From Oricola indica (lineage in GTDB: Bacteria; Pseudomonadota; Alphaproteobacteria; Rhizobiales; Rhizobiaceae), in the NCBI RefSeq assembly GCF_019966595.1, contig NZ_JAINFJ010000001.1, forward strand, positions 434,001 through 498,000: DNA of 64,000 nucleotides. The letters run 5' to 3'. The position numbers and the translations under genes were made by a program. Under the pieces are notes generated by a model. It worked only from the letters and a program-made list of their open reading frames with translations, made no database searches and was not told the origin of the DNA. The first letter of the stretch is position 1. Each line of letters starts with the position of its first letter. Below, piece by piece: positions 56,626 through 64,000 of the stretch.

Positions 56626-58590
56626 TCAGCGGTCAAGGCTCTCCGCCAATCCGACCAACCGCAGAAACTCGCTGCGGTAACCGAAGGGATCCTCGCCGCG
56701 CGCGCCGGCCGCGAGGTCCCTGATCTCGTCCCATGAATAGTCCGCCACCGCGTCCGTATCCCGGAGCTTCTGGCCGAAGGCCGCCACGGCGATCGAGAAG
56801 CGCGCATCCGTCGAGAGCGATGCGAGCCGCGCCCGGTCGAATTCATGCCCGATCGGCGTCGTCATCAGGTGGCTCTGTGTTTCGTCCGGCAGCTTGTAGC
56901 GCAGTTTCAGGAACGCATATTCGCCGGACGACGCATCCGTATCGGCGGCAGGCTTTTCGGCCGATCCGTAGCGCAACGGATCGTTTTGCACCGCCGGGCT
57001 GCCGACCGGCGTGATCTCGTAGATCGCCGTGACGGAATGGCCCGAGCCGATATCGCCGGCGTCGACGCGATCATTGTTGAAGTCCTCGCGCTTCAGCGCC
57101 CTCGTCTCGTAGCCGATCAACCGGTACTCGGCGACGGTCTGCGGATTGAACTCGACCTGGATTTTCACGTCCTTGGCGATCGGGAAAAGCGTCGAGCCCG
57201 CCTCTTCCACCAGCGTCTTCTGCGCCTCGGCCAGCGTATCGATATAGGCCGCCGTGCCGTTGCCGTTCTGGGCGAGGACCTGCATGAGCTGGTCGTTGTA
57301 ATTGCCCTTGCCGAAACCGAAGACCGACAGGAAGATGCCGTCGTCGCGGCGGTCCTCGATCATCCGTTTCAATTCCTCGTCGGACGTCGCGCCGACATTG
57401 AAGTCGCCGTCGGTCGCCAGCATGACGCGGTTGACGCCACCCTCGATACGCGCCTCACGGGCAAGCCTGTAGGCTTCCTCGATTCCCGCTGCCCCGGCGG
57501 TCGTTCCGCCCGGCTCCAGCGTATCGATGGCATGCAGGATCTTATCGCGCTCCGACGCGCTGGTCGGTTCGAGAACCGTGCCGGCATTGCCCGCATAGGT
57601 GACGATGGAGATCGTGTCGCGCTCGTCCAGCTTGTCGAGCAACAGGCGGAACCCGCTCTTGAGAAGCGGCAGCTTGTCCGCTTCGTCCATCGATCCCGAA
57701 ACGTCGATCAGGAAAACGAGGTTCGCCGCAGGGCGATTTTCGGGCTCGATGTCGAAGCCCTGAATGCCGATATGCATCAGCTTCGTGTCCGGGTTCCACG
57801 GGGTCGGCGAGACCGAGACATTGACCCCGAACGGCGCGCTGCGGTTCTCGGGAAGCGGATAGGCATAGTTGAAGTAGTTGATCAGCTCTTCGACGCGAAC
57901 GCTGTCCGGATCGGGCAGCCGGCCTTCCATGATGGCCCGGCGGACCACCGAGTATGACGCGGTATCGACATCGATCGAGAAGGTCGAGACGGGATCTTCG
58001 AGAACGGCGCGGACGCTGCTGGTCTCGTATGTCTCGAACCGGTCGCGGCGCAGACGTTCCATGCCCGGCGCGATCTTGGCGGAGCCGTCGCCGACAAGCG
58101 TGCGCTTGGCAAAGGACGGCGCCGTCGGCATCGGAGCCGGCAGAGCCTCTCCAAGCACGATTGCCGCGTCGCTTTCCTCGGCCTCGCGATAGGCACCCGA
58201 CGCCTGGTTGCGCCCCAGCACCATCGTGTCGTCCAGGCTCGGCGGGACCCCTTGCGCGAAGTCGACCGGGGCCGTGTCGGTGAAACCGGGGCGGTATCCC
58301 TCGTTCATCACCGCGAAGGCGAGGTAACCGGCAAGCGGAACCGCCAGAATCCCGGCGATTGCCGTGCCGGACATCAGCCGGCCCTTCGTCATTGCTGTCA
58401 TTGTCGTGCTCCATGACCGTTGCAGTATGGTCATTAGACGGGAGCCGGCGGTCGATCCTTGGGTGCCCGCAGATTTTTTTTCGGCGTCGAAGGCAGACAG
58501 CGCCTCGCGCATGGCGGCATCGCGCTTGCCCGCATCCGGCTGAGGCGCCGGAACCTTCTTGAGAATGTCGAGATCGAATTCATCTGTCAT
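56626..58590 (-). CDS. Membrane-anchored von Willebrand factor A protein (YfbK-like), partner of an ECF sigma factor
   Basis: A 654-residue protein. A cytoplasmic N-terminus of about 73 residues precedes one membrane helix (TAIAGILAVPLAGYLAF). Periplasmic regions follow: a YfbK-type N-terminal domain with FSIDVDTASYSVVRRAIMEG, then a VWA domain with the MIDAS motif FLIDVSGSMDEADKLPLLKS near residue 288, and a YfbK C-terminal domain to the end. It overlaps the sigma gene by four bases and may act as its anti-sigma or envelope sensor (inference). A second copy of the sigma promoter lies inside the gene (58435-58464), with a well-placed GGAG before an internal ATG at 58401, so a shorter form lacking the first 63 residues is possible. 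Confidence 0.85.
   Translation of the reverse strand: MTDEFDLDILKKVPAPQPDAGKRDAAMREALSAFDAEKKSAGTQGSTAGSRLMTILQRSWSTTMTAMTKGRLMSGTAIAGILAVPLAGYLAFAVMNEGYRPGFTDTAPVDFAQGVPPSLDDTMVLGRNQASGAYREAEESDAAIVLGEALPAPMPTAPSFAKRTLVGDGSAKIAPGMERLRRDRFETYETSSVRAVLEDPVSTFSIDVDTASYSVVRRAIMEGRLPDPDSVRVEELINYFNYAYPLPENRSAPFGVNVSVSPTPWNPDTKLMHIGIQGFDIEPENRPAANLVFLIDVSGSMDEADKLPLLKSGFRLLLDKLDERDTISIVTYAGNAGTVLEPTSASERDKILHAIDTLEPGGTTAGAAGIEEAYRLAREARIEGGVNRVMLATDGDFNVGATSDEELKRMIEDRRDDGIFLSVFGFGKGNYNDQLMQVLAQNGNGTAAYIDTLAEAQKTLVEEAGSTLFPIAKDVKIQVEFNPQTVAEYRLIGYETRALKREDFNNDRVDAGDIGSGHSVTAIYEITPVGSPAVQNDPLRYGSAEKPAADTDASSGEYAFLKLRYKLPDETQSHLMTTPIGHEFDRARLASLSTDARFSIAVAAFGQKLRDTDAVADYSWDEIRDLAAGARGEDPFGYRSEFLRLVGLAESLDR
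58435..58464 (-). promoter_or_regulatory. Internal ECF-type promoter inside the VWA gene
   Basis: Minus strand: ACCCAAGGATCG (58464-58453), 12-base spacer, CGTCTA (58440-58435). The -35 element is identical over 12 bases to that upstream of the sigma gene, and the spacer length is the same. Transcription would start near 58428. Confidence 0.6.
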
Positions 58591-59180
58591 GACACTTCAT
58601 CCTCGGGCTTTTGCATGATCGCCCTCAGTTTCTTTTTCGCCTCGTGAATGTGAAACGACACGGTTCCTTCCGAGACGCCCATCACGCCCGCGGCCTCGTC
58701 GTGGCTCAGCCCTTCGCCATGCACCAGAAGCACGGCGTCGCGCTGGCGTTCGGGAAGGGAGCCGACAGCCGACCAGAGACGTGTGGCCGGATCGCCATCG
58801 GCTCCCTCGCCCCCCTGCGCGTCGACCATGGCCTGCACGGCGTAGGCCTCGACGCGCCGGCGCTCCGAAGCGCGGGCCCGCTGGCGATCCCGCACCGTGT
58901 TGAGCACGATGCGGTAAAGCCAGGACGGAAACGATGCCTCGGCGCGCCATCCGGAAATCGCGCGCGCAAGCTTGATGGAAACGTCCTGCGCTATGTCGTC
59001 CGCATCCGCCGCGTCGCCGCACCACCGCCAGGCAATCCGATGGATCGTGGCGTAGTGCCGTTCGAGCAGGCAGGCGAAAGCCTCGCGGTCGCCATTGCTC
59101 GCGCGTGCGGCAAGCGCCTGATCTCCGTCGCCGGCAATCGCGCCCGTATGTGAAACGACATCCGCTTGCATCGTCATCAT
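58587..59180 (-). CDS. ECF-type RNA polymerase sigma factor
   Basis: A 197-residue group IV sigma factor. Region 2 is visible in ACLLERHYATIHRIAWRWCG and DADDIAQDVSIKLARAISGW (residues 36-78), followed by PSWLYRIVLNTVRDRQRARA. Region 4 HTH is LPERQRDAVLLVHGEGLSHD and VMGVSEGTVSFHIHEAKKKL (about residues 142-185). It is first in an operon with the VWA membrane protein (four-base overlap). Both are preceded by promoters with the same GGATCG-N12-CGTCT signature, so the sigma factor probably activates its own transcription. The predicted start of RNA is at or next to the ATG at 59180, suggesting a leaderless message or use of the ATG at 59171. Confidence 0.9.
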   Translation of the reverse strand: MMTMQADVVSHTGAIAGDGDQALAARASNGDREAFACLLERHYATIHRIAWRWCGDAADADDIAQDVSIKLARAISGWRAEASFPSWLYRIVLNTVRDRQRARASERRRVEAYAVQAMVDAQGGEGADGDPATRLWSAVGSLPERQRDAVLLVHGEGLSHDEAAGVMGVSEGTVSFHIHEAKKKLRAIMQKPEDEVS

Positions 59181-59187
59181 CGCCCTT

Positions 59188-59217
59188 AAGACGGTGCGTT
59201 ATCGGCGATCCTTGGGT
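59188..59217 (-). promoter_or_regulatory. ECF-type promoter of the sigma factor gene
   Basis: Minus strand: ACCCAAGGATCG (59217-59206), 12-base spacer, CGTCTT (59193-59188). It is the same pattern as the site inside the VWA gene and lies just upstream of the sigma start codon, so autoregulation is likely. Confidence 0.65.
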
Positions 59218-59232
59218 CGGCGCAAAACTTTT

Positions 59233-59919
59233 TTATTGGCCGTCGAGACCGCGCAGGCGCGCCGTCATGTGAAAGGCGGTTTGCGCAGCGCCATATGGGC
59301 GGCCGACCGGACAGGCAGCCCGCGCAAGGCAACCGGCATCGCGACAGGCGCCGCCGGAAGAAAGATACCCGCCGCACGCGGCAACGTCGAACGCGGCCTC
59401 GGTGACGGCACCTGCCGGACAGGCATTCATGCAAGGTTTTCCGTCACATAGGGCGCAGACATGAATCGGATTGGCAGGCGGATGAACCGGAATATCGACA
59501 TCGAACAGCAGCGCGCCGCGATAGGCGTGCCAGAGGCCGAACTCCGGATGCATCAGAATGCCGAGCGGCGACGGTTTCAGACCTTCTGCCCGAATCGCCC
59601 ATTGCTGAAAGGGAAGCCAGGGTTTCTCGAAAGGAAATACCGCGCGCGCGCCGAAACGGGCGGCGACCGGTTCGATCACCGCGCGCGACCACGTATCGAG
59701 CGGATCATCCGGCGGTACGTCCAGCGCCGCGAGCCATGCGCGGAAATGCGGCCAGATGCTGCCGCCTCCATGACCGACGAGAATGACGCTGCGCGCCGGC
59801 ATGTCCCCCAACGCGGGCGGTGCGGTGTCCGCCTCGGTGAATGCGAACCCGCCGCGACGGATAAGGCCATGCGCCGCGAGCACGGCGTCGAGTTCGTCGA
59901 TCCGAACGTCTTCGGTCAT
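59233..59919 (-). CDS. Dicluster [4Fe-4S] ferredoxin-like protein (QueG-like C-terminal arrangement)
   Basis: A 228-residue protein. The first 140 residues form an unassigned alpha/beta region with SVILVGHGGGSIWPHFRAWL. The C-terminal part carries two iron-sulphur sites: HVCALCDGKPCMNACPAG and a second Cys set in CGGYLSSGGACRDAGC ending ARAACPVG. The layout recalls the ferredoxin ends of corrinoid-using QueG and reductive dehalogenases, though no corrinoid domain is visible. It lies 80 bases downstream of mttB copy 2 in the same direction. A role in reducing the cob(II)alamin form of the methyltransferase system is a reasonable guess but unproven. Confidence 0.75.
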   Translation of the reverse strand: MTEDVRIDELDAVLAAHGLIRRGGFAFTEADTAPPALGDMPARSVILVGHGGGSIWPHFRAWLAALDVPPDDPLDTWSRAVIEPVAARFGARAVFPFEKPWLPFQQWAIRAEGLKPSPLGILMHPEFGLWHAYRGALLFDVDIPVHPPANPIHVCALCDGKPCMNACPAGAVTEAAFDVAACGGYLSSGGACRDAGCLARAACPVGRPYGAAQTAFHMTARLRGLDGQ

Positions 59920-59999
59920 TCCGCGTCGCGCCGGCCGACGCGCCAGACTTCGTCGTGGATGATGTCGGCCACTTTAGCCCGGCCGTCCACGGGCTTCTT

Positions 60000-61586
60000 T
60001 CAACTGAACGCGTCGGGCATCGATTCCTTGCGCTGACGGATGAAGTCCTGCAGCGCCTCGTCGATGGCCGGGTCGAGATCGGGGGCCTGGTAGCTGTCCA
60101 GCCACTGTCGCGCCAGCGCGTTGGCCCGCTGGTCGGCCGATTTGCGCCCCTCGATATCCCACTGCTCGAAGGAATTGTTGTCGGCGATCAGCGAGCGGTA
60201 GAAGGCGTTCTCGAAATTGGCCCGCGTGTGATCGCAGCCGAGATAGTGACTTCCGGGTCCGACTTCGCGAATCGCATCCAGCGCCTGGCCGTTTGCGCTC
60301 ATGTCGATGCCCTCCGCAAAGCGCTGCTGCATGCCGAGTTGGTCGACGTCGATCATGAACTTCTCATAGGAGGCGACGAGGCCGCCTTCCAGCCACCCGG
60401 CGGAGTGCAGGGCGAAATTCGTGCCGGCGAGCAGCGTCATGTTCAAGGTCGTCGCACTTTCATGCGCCGCCTGCGCGTCCGGGATCTTCGAGCCGCACAG
60501 CGAACCGCCCGTTCTGAATGGCAGTCCGAGACGCCGCGCCAGCTGGGCGGCACCGTAGGAAACGAGAGACGGTTCCGGCGTGCCGAAAGTCGGCGCACCC
60601 GACTGCATCGAGATCGAGGCGGCGAACGTGCCGAACAGGACCGGCGCGCCCGGCCGTACGAGCTGCGTGAACGCGGCGCCCGCGAGCACCTCGGCCAGCA
60701 CCTGCGTCAGCGTGCCGGCGATGGTCACCGGGCTCATGGCGCCGGCGAGGATGAAGGGCGAGATGATGCAGGCCTGGTTGTGGCGCGCATAGACCTTGGC
60801 CGCGCCCAGCATCGTGTCGTCGAACACCATCGGCGAGTTGGCGTTGATGAGGTTGGTGACGACCGTGTTGTTCTCGACGTAATCGTCGCCGAACAGGATC
60901 TTGCACATCGCCACGGTGTCTTCTGCGCGCTCCGGCGCGGTCACCGACCCCATGAAGGGTTTGTCCGAATAGCGGATGTGGCTGTAGACCATGTCGAGAT
61001 GGCGCTTGTTGACCGGAATGTCGACCGGTTCGCACACCGTCCCGCCCGAATGGTGCATGGACGGCGCCATGTAGGCCAGCTTCACGAAATTGCGGAAATC
61101 CTCGATGGTCGCGTAGCGGCGCTCGCCGTCGAGGTCGCGCACGAAGGGCGGCCCGTAGACCGGCGCAAAGACGGTCGCGTCTCCGCCGATCTGAACGTTC
61201 CGCTCCGGGTTGCGGGCATGCTGGGTGAAGACGGAGGGCGCGGTCTTGAGCAGGTCCCGGCACAAACCCTTCGGAAAATGGATGCGCTGGCCCTTGATGT
61301 CCGCGCCGGCGTCCTTCCAGAGCTTCAGCGCTTCCTCGTCATCGCGGAACTCGATTCCGATTTCCTCGAGGACCATGTCGGCATTCGCCTCGATGGTCGA
61401 GATCGCTTCCTCGTCGAGCACCTCGTAAACCGGCACACGCCGCGTGATGTTCGGCATCGCCGGCGAACGCTGGCCGCCGCTGCGCGCCGCCCGCCTTGCG
61501 GCCGCTCCGCCCGATGCGCGCCGCCCGCCCCGTCCGCGTGCGCCTTCCGCACCCGACTGGTCCGTTTCCGTTGCCGAATCTGACAT
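60000..61586 (-). CDS. MttB-family (non-pyrrolysine) corrinoid-dependent amine methyltransferase, copy 2
   Basis: A 528-residue paralogue of the protein at 50511. ADMVLEEIGIEFRDDEEALK, FILAGAMSPVTIAGTLTQVL, GAPTFGTPEPSLVSYGAAQL and AGWLEGGLVASYEKFMIDVD are the matching blocks. No in-frame amber codon is present. Differences in the barrel (for example TGGSLCGSKIPDAQAAHE in place of SSNTCAANTPDNQATWE) suggest a different substrate. The N-terminal 40 residues are rich in Arg, Gly and Ala (GRGGRRASGGAAARRAARS). It is divergent from the corrinoid protein gene and is followed by a ferredoxin gene, so this locus is the more complete methyl-transfer unit. Confidence 0.92.
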   Translation of the reverse strand: MSDSATETDQSGAEGARGRGGRRASGGAAARRAARSGGQRSPAMPNITRRVPVYEVLDEEAISTIEANADMVLEEIGIEFRDDEEALKLWKDAGADIKGQRIHFPKGLCRDLLKTAPSVFTQHARNPERNVQIGGDATVFAPVYGPPFVRDLDGERRYATIEDFRNFVKLAYMAPSMHHSGGTVCEPVDIPVNKRHLDMVYSHIRYSDKPFMGSVTAPERAEDTVAMCKILFGDDYVENNTVVTNLINANSPMVFDDTMLGAAKVYARHNQACIISPFILAGAMSPVTIAGTLTQVLAEVLAGAAFTQLVRPGAPVLFGTFAASISMQSGAPTFGTPEPSLVSYGAAQLARRLGLPFRTGGSLCGSKIPDAQAAHESATTLNMTLLAGTNFALHSAGWLEGGLVASYEKFMIDVDQLGMQQRFAEGIDMSANGQALDAIREVGPGSHYLGCDHTRANFENAFYRSLIADNNSFEQWDIEGRKSADQRANALARQWLDSYQAPDLDPAIDEALQDFIRQRKESMPDAFS

Positions 61587-61757
61587 GGTCTCACCCTGAA
61601 AACACTGCGTGCCGGAACCGCCGGCCCCGGCTTGTGAGGATCGACAATGATGGCGAGTGGTGATTCAGGCCCTTCAATTCGCGGCAGGCTTTGACGCTGC
61701 CGCGACAATGAGCCATCTTGCGCATCGCGGGAACACGAAATCGATCCGGTCGCAAAA

Positions 61758-61780
61758 GCATTTGAGGCCGTCGCATTTGA
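61758..61780. repeat. Direct repeat GCATTTGA upstream of the corrinoid protein gene
   Basis: GCATTTGA occurs at 61758-61765 and again at 61773-61780, a 15-base period, in the 281-base region between the divergent mttB copy 2 and corrinoid protein genes. It could be a pair of regulator half-sites. Confidence 0.35.
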
Positions 61781-61867
61781 AGCGCTTTTTTTATGATTTC
61801 CGATTCAAAATCCTGTTAAACCTCGGCAGGCACTGCCGCGTCTCACGCTATCGGGAAATTATCGCAC

Positions 61868-62566
61868 ATGTCCGACGATGAAATCATCCTCTCCGAATTG
61901 TCCGACGACGAACTCGTCCAGCAGATGCATGACGATCTGTATGACGGTCTGAGGGAGGAAATCGTCGAGGCGACACAGATCCTGCTGGATCGTGGCTGGG
62001 CGCCCTATGAGGTGCTGACCGAAGCGCTCGTCGAGGGCATGCGTATCGTCGGTGAAGACTTCCGTGACGGTATCCTGTTCGTGCCGGAAGTGCTGCTGTC
62101 GGCCAACGCGATGAAGGCGGGCATGAACATCCTGCGTCCGCTGCTCGTCGAAACCGGCGCCCCGAAGCTCGGCAAGATGGTGATCGGAACCGTCAAGGGC
62201 GACATTCACGACATCGGCAAGAACCTCGTCGGCATGATGATGGAAGGCGCCGGCTTCGATGTCGTCGATCTCGGCATCAACAATCCGGTCGAGAACTATC
62301 TCGAGGCTATCGAGCGCGAAGAGCCCGACATCGTCGGCATGTCCGCTCTTCTGACGACCACCATGCCCTACATGAAGGTCGTCATCGACACGCTGAAGGA
62401 AAAGGGAATTCGCGAAGACCTGATCGTCCTGGTCGGTGGCGCGCCGCTGAACGAGGAGTTCGGCAAAGCCGTCGGCGCCGACGCCTATTGCCGCGACGCC
62501 GCGGTCGCCGTCGAGACCGCGAAAGAGTTCATGAAGCGCAAGCACAACAGCCACGTAACCGCCTGA
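61868..62566 (+). CDS. Corrinoid-binding methyl-carrier protein (MtbC/MtgC type)
   Basis: A 232-residue two-domain corrinoid protein. The N-terminal helical cap (residues 10-95) includes LTEALVEGMRIVGEDFRDGI and FVPEVLLSANAMKAGMNIL. The Rossmann-like B12 domain has GTVKGDIHDIGKNLVGMMME with the DxHxxG motif, whose His is the lower cobalt ligand, near residue 117. MSALLTTTMPYMKVVIDTLK and ILVGGAPLNEEFGKAVGADA are further binding loops. It would accept methyl groups from the MttB homologues. The N-terminus is strongly acidic (MSDDEIILSELSDDEL). A terminator follows at 62591. Confidence 0.93.
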   Translation: MSDDEIILSELSDDELVQQMHDDLYDGLREEIVEATQILLDRGWAPYEVLTEALVEGMRIVGEDFRDGILFVPEVLLSANAMKAGMNILRPLLVETGAPKLGKMVIGTVKGDIHDIGKNLVGMMMEGAGFDVVDLGINNPVENYLEAIEREEPDIVGMSALLTTTMPYMKVVIDTLKEKGIREDLIVLVGGAPLNEEFGKAVGADAYCRDAAVAVETAKEFMKRKHNSHVTA

Positions 62567-62590
62567 TCGCGAATTTTCTTTTCGAATTCG

Positions 62591-62620
62591 AAAGCCCGGA
62601 TTTCCAGTCCGGGCTTTTTG
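62591..62620 (+). terminator. Rho-independent terminator after the corrinoid protein gene
   Basis: AAAGCCCGGA (62591-62600) pairs with TCCGGGCTTT (62608-62617), loop TTTCCAG, followed by further T residues. Confidence 0.85.
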
Positions 62621-62656
62621 CTTGCGGCCGATAGCGAGACGCTGTTGAAGGCAACG

Positions 62657-64000
62657 ATGCCAGCCCAATCGGATATCGATTCCAACGGTGAAACCGGGGT
62701 CCGGAGCGCCCTGCTCCTGATCGCCGTGTTCCTCGCGCTGCGACTCCTGATCTCCTGGATTTTTCCGGCAACCAACGACGAAGCCTATGCCATCACCGTA
62801 TCGCGTGACTGGTCGCTTTCCTATTTCGACCACCCGCCCGTCGCCTTCACGCTCGCCCGCCTGATGGCATGGTTGACGGGCACGGAAAGCGTGGCCGTCA
62901 TCCGCCTGCCCTTCATCTTCGCCGGCGCGGTCAGCGGGTGGCTGATCTGGGATATCACCCGTCTCGCCTATGGCCGCTCCGCCGCCTTCTGGGCGCTCGC
63001 CTGGTACAGTGTCGCGCCGTTCTTCTTCATCTCCGCCGGCCATTTCGTCGTGCCCGACGGGCCGTTGAACCTCGCCCTCCTGGCGACGCTACGCCTTGTG
63101 CTGCCGGATCTTCTGGCGCCGGGTGCGAAATTGCGGACAGGCCGGTGGCTTTCCGCCGGGCTGTTTTTTGCGCTGGCGCTGGCTTCCAAATACCAGGCAG
63201 CCCTGTTCGGTCTTTCGGCCCTTATCTTCCTGATCGCGAGCCCCGCGCATCGCCGTTTGCTCGCATCGCCGACCCTCTGGGCAACACTGGCGATCGCAAT
63301 GCTGGGACTCGTTCCGACGCTCGTCTGGAACGCGTCTCATGACTGGATCTCTATCACATTCCAGGCGGGACGCGCTTCTGCCGATTCAGGAATTCTCCAT
63401 CCGGTGAACTTCCTGTCGGTTTTGGGCGGCCAGATTATCTATCTCCTGCCTGGCACCTGGCTGGTGATCCTGACCGCATCGTTAGGCGGCCTCATTCGGC
63501 CTGAACGGACCGCGGATCGGCTCTTCGCCTGGTTTGCAATCGTGCCGCCCGCCCTTTTTCTCGCCATTGCGCTTCTGTCGCGCGATTCACTGGCGCACTG
63601 GGCGATGAGCGGCTTCATGTTCGGCTTTCCTCTCGCCGGGCGCTGGACGGCGAACAATGTCGACCGATTCCGCGGATTGATCCTGTTCACATTTCGCGCC
63701 GCCTGCGCGCTGGTTCCGGCAGTCGCGCTGATAGTCGCGCTCCAGAGCCGTTACTCGTTTGCCGGAAGGGTCATTCCCGGTTTGCCGCAAAATTGGGAAA
63801 TCGGCAGGGAACTGCAGGACTGGACGGCGCTCGCCGAGGCGTGGCCGAAACTTGGCGCGCCTTCGGCGGTTATCGTCAAGAGCTGGGTGTTCGGCGCCAA
63901 GGCAGGCCATGCCCTCGGCCCAACCATCGACGTGATCCCTCTCTCCGATCCGCGGCATTTCCAGTATCTTGAAACGGGTGCGCACGACACGGCCATTGCC
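62657..64000 (+). CDS. Glycosyltransferase family 39 (ArnT/PMT_2-like) membrane protein (partial)
   Basis: At least 448 codons are visible, running off the right edge without a stop. After a short N-terminus comes a first helix (LLLIAVFLALRLLISWIF) and then the loop NDEAYAITVSRDWSLSYFDH, whose acidic residues and the following HPP match the PMT_2/ArnT catalytic loop. FFFISAGHFVVPDGPLNLAL and further hydrophobic segments give about nine or ten helices so far. Such enzymes transfer sugars from polyprenyl-phosphate donors to lipids or proteins outside the cytoplasmic membrane. The acceptor is unknown. It lies after the terminator of the corrinoid protein gene, so it is a separate transcript. Confidence 0.82.
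   Translation, partial: MPAQSDIDSNGETGVRSALLLIAVFLALRLLISWIFPATNDEAYAITVSRDWSLSYFDHPPVAFTLARLMAWLTGTESVAVIRLPFIFAGAVSGWLIWDITRLAYGRSAAFWALAWYSVAPFFFISAGHFVVPDGPLNLALLATLRLVLPDLLAPGAKLRTGRWLSAGLFFALALASKYQAALFGLSALIFLIASPAHRRLLASPTLWATLAIAMLGLVPTLVWNASHDWISITFQAGRASADSGILHPVNFLSVLGGQIIYLLPGTWLVILTASLGGLIRPERTADRLFAWFAIVPPALFLAIALLSRDSLAHWAMSGFMFGFPLAGRWTANNVDRFRGLILFTFRAACALVPAVALIVALQSRYSFAGRVIPGLPQNWEIGRELQDWTALAEAWPKLGAPSAVIVKSWVFGAKAGHALGPTIDVIPLSDPRHFQYLETGAHDTAIA

Overview
The window is about 64 kb of GC-rich, densely coded bacterial chromosome with no IS element, tRNA, rRNA or CRISPR array that I can see. Gene content points to an alphaproteobacterium, probably of the order Hyphomicrobiales (Rhizobiales). 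The pointers are aerobic-style cob genes, a phosphate-stress lipid operon (plcP-btaA-btaB), the rhizobial betaine-homocysteine methyltransferase BmtB, a EutB/EutC pair, DUF922 and DUF930 proteins and TRAP transporters. This placement is inference from families; no marker gene is present.

Layout. 1-5020 (minus) is a cobalamin operon: structured leader, small secreted His-containing protein, cbiX, cobH, cobL, cobI and a cbiG/cobJ-type gene cut by the window edge. 5095-12962 is mixed: TerB-like, TauE exporter, a TetR-controlled EmrAB-type pump, an unrecognised protein, an ICMT-like methyltransferase and a D-amino-acid dehydrogenase-like oxidoreductase. 12964-23046 is the second cobalamin region: cobO, two tandem GNATs, cobN, cobW and cobU behind a clear cobalamin riboswitch, a diguanylate cyclase and cobQ. 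23107-29227 holds an ABC-2 exporter, a DUF922 lipoprotein, a class III aminotransferase, a small secreted protein and a membrane AraC regulator. 29302-32439 is a TRAP transporter. 32611-37957 holds an SDR, bmtB, a DUF930 protein, a CapK-like ligase and a beta-barrel-like protein. 38112-41691 holds a dienelactone hydrolase and plcP-btaA-btaB with a candidate PHO box. 41845-46671 holds a P-type ATPase, DUF1801, GDSL hydrolase and GST.

The most unusual part is 46027-62566. One minus-strand operon encodes a non-pyrrolysine MttB-family methyltransferase, an M24 protein that keeps the DddP metal site but lacks the DddP catalytic Asp, a dimethylglycine-dehydrogenase-type FAD/GcvT protein and a GST. 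A second locus encodes another MttB homologue, a dicluster ferredoxin and, divergently, the MtbC-type corrinoid protein. EutB/EutC and an ECF sigma/VWA operon with two near-identical promoters lie between. My reading (inference) is a corrinoid-dependent demethylation route for one or more quaternary amines or betaines. The cobalamin genes would supply the cofactor, the ferredoxin might keep the corrinoid reduced, and DMGDH/GcvT and BmtB would process the demethylated product or accept methyl groups.

Cobalamin synthesis appears to be controlled by two leaders. One is a canonical riboswitch before cobU, with a helix that can hide the cobU Shine-Dalgarno sequence. The other, before the cbiX operon, is a different structured RNA whose closing helix begins at the predicted transcription start and which lacks an obvious B12 box.
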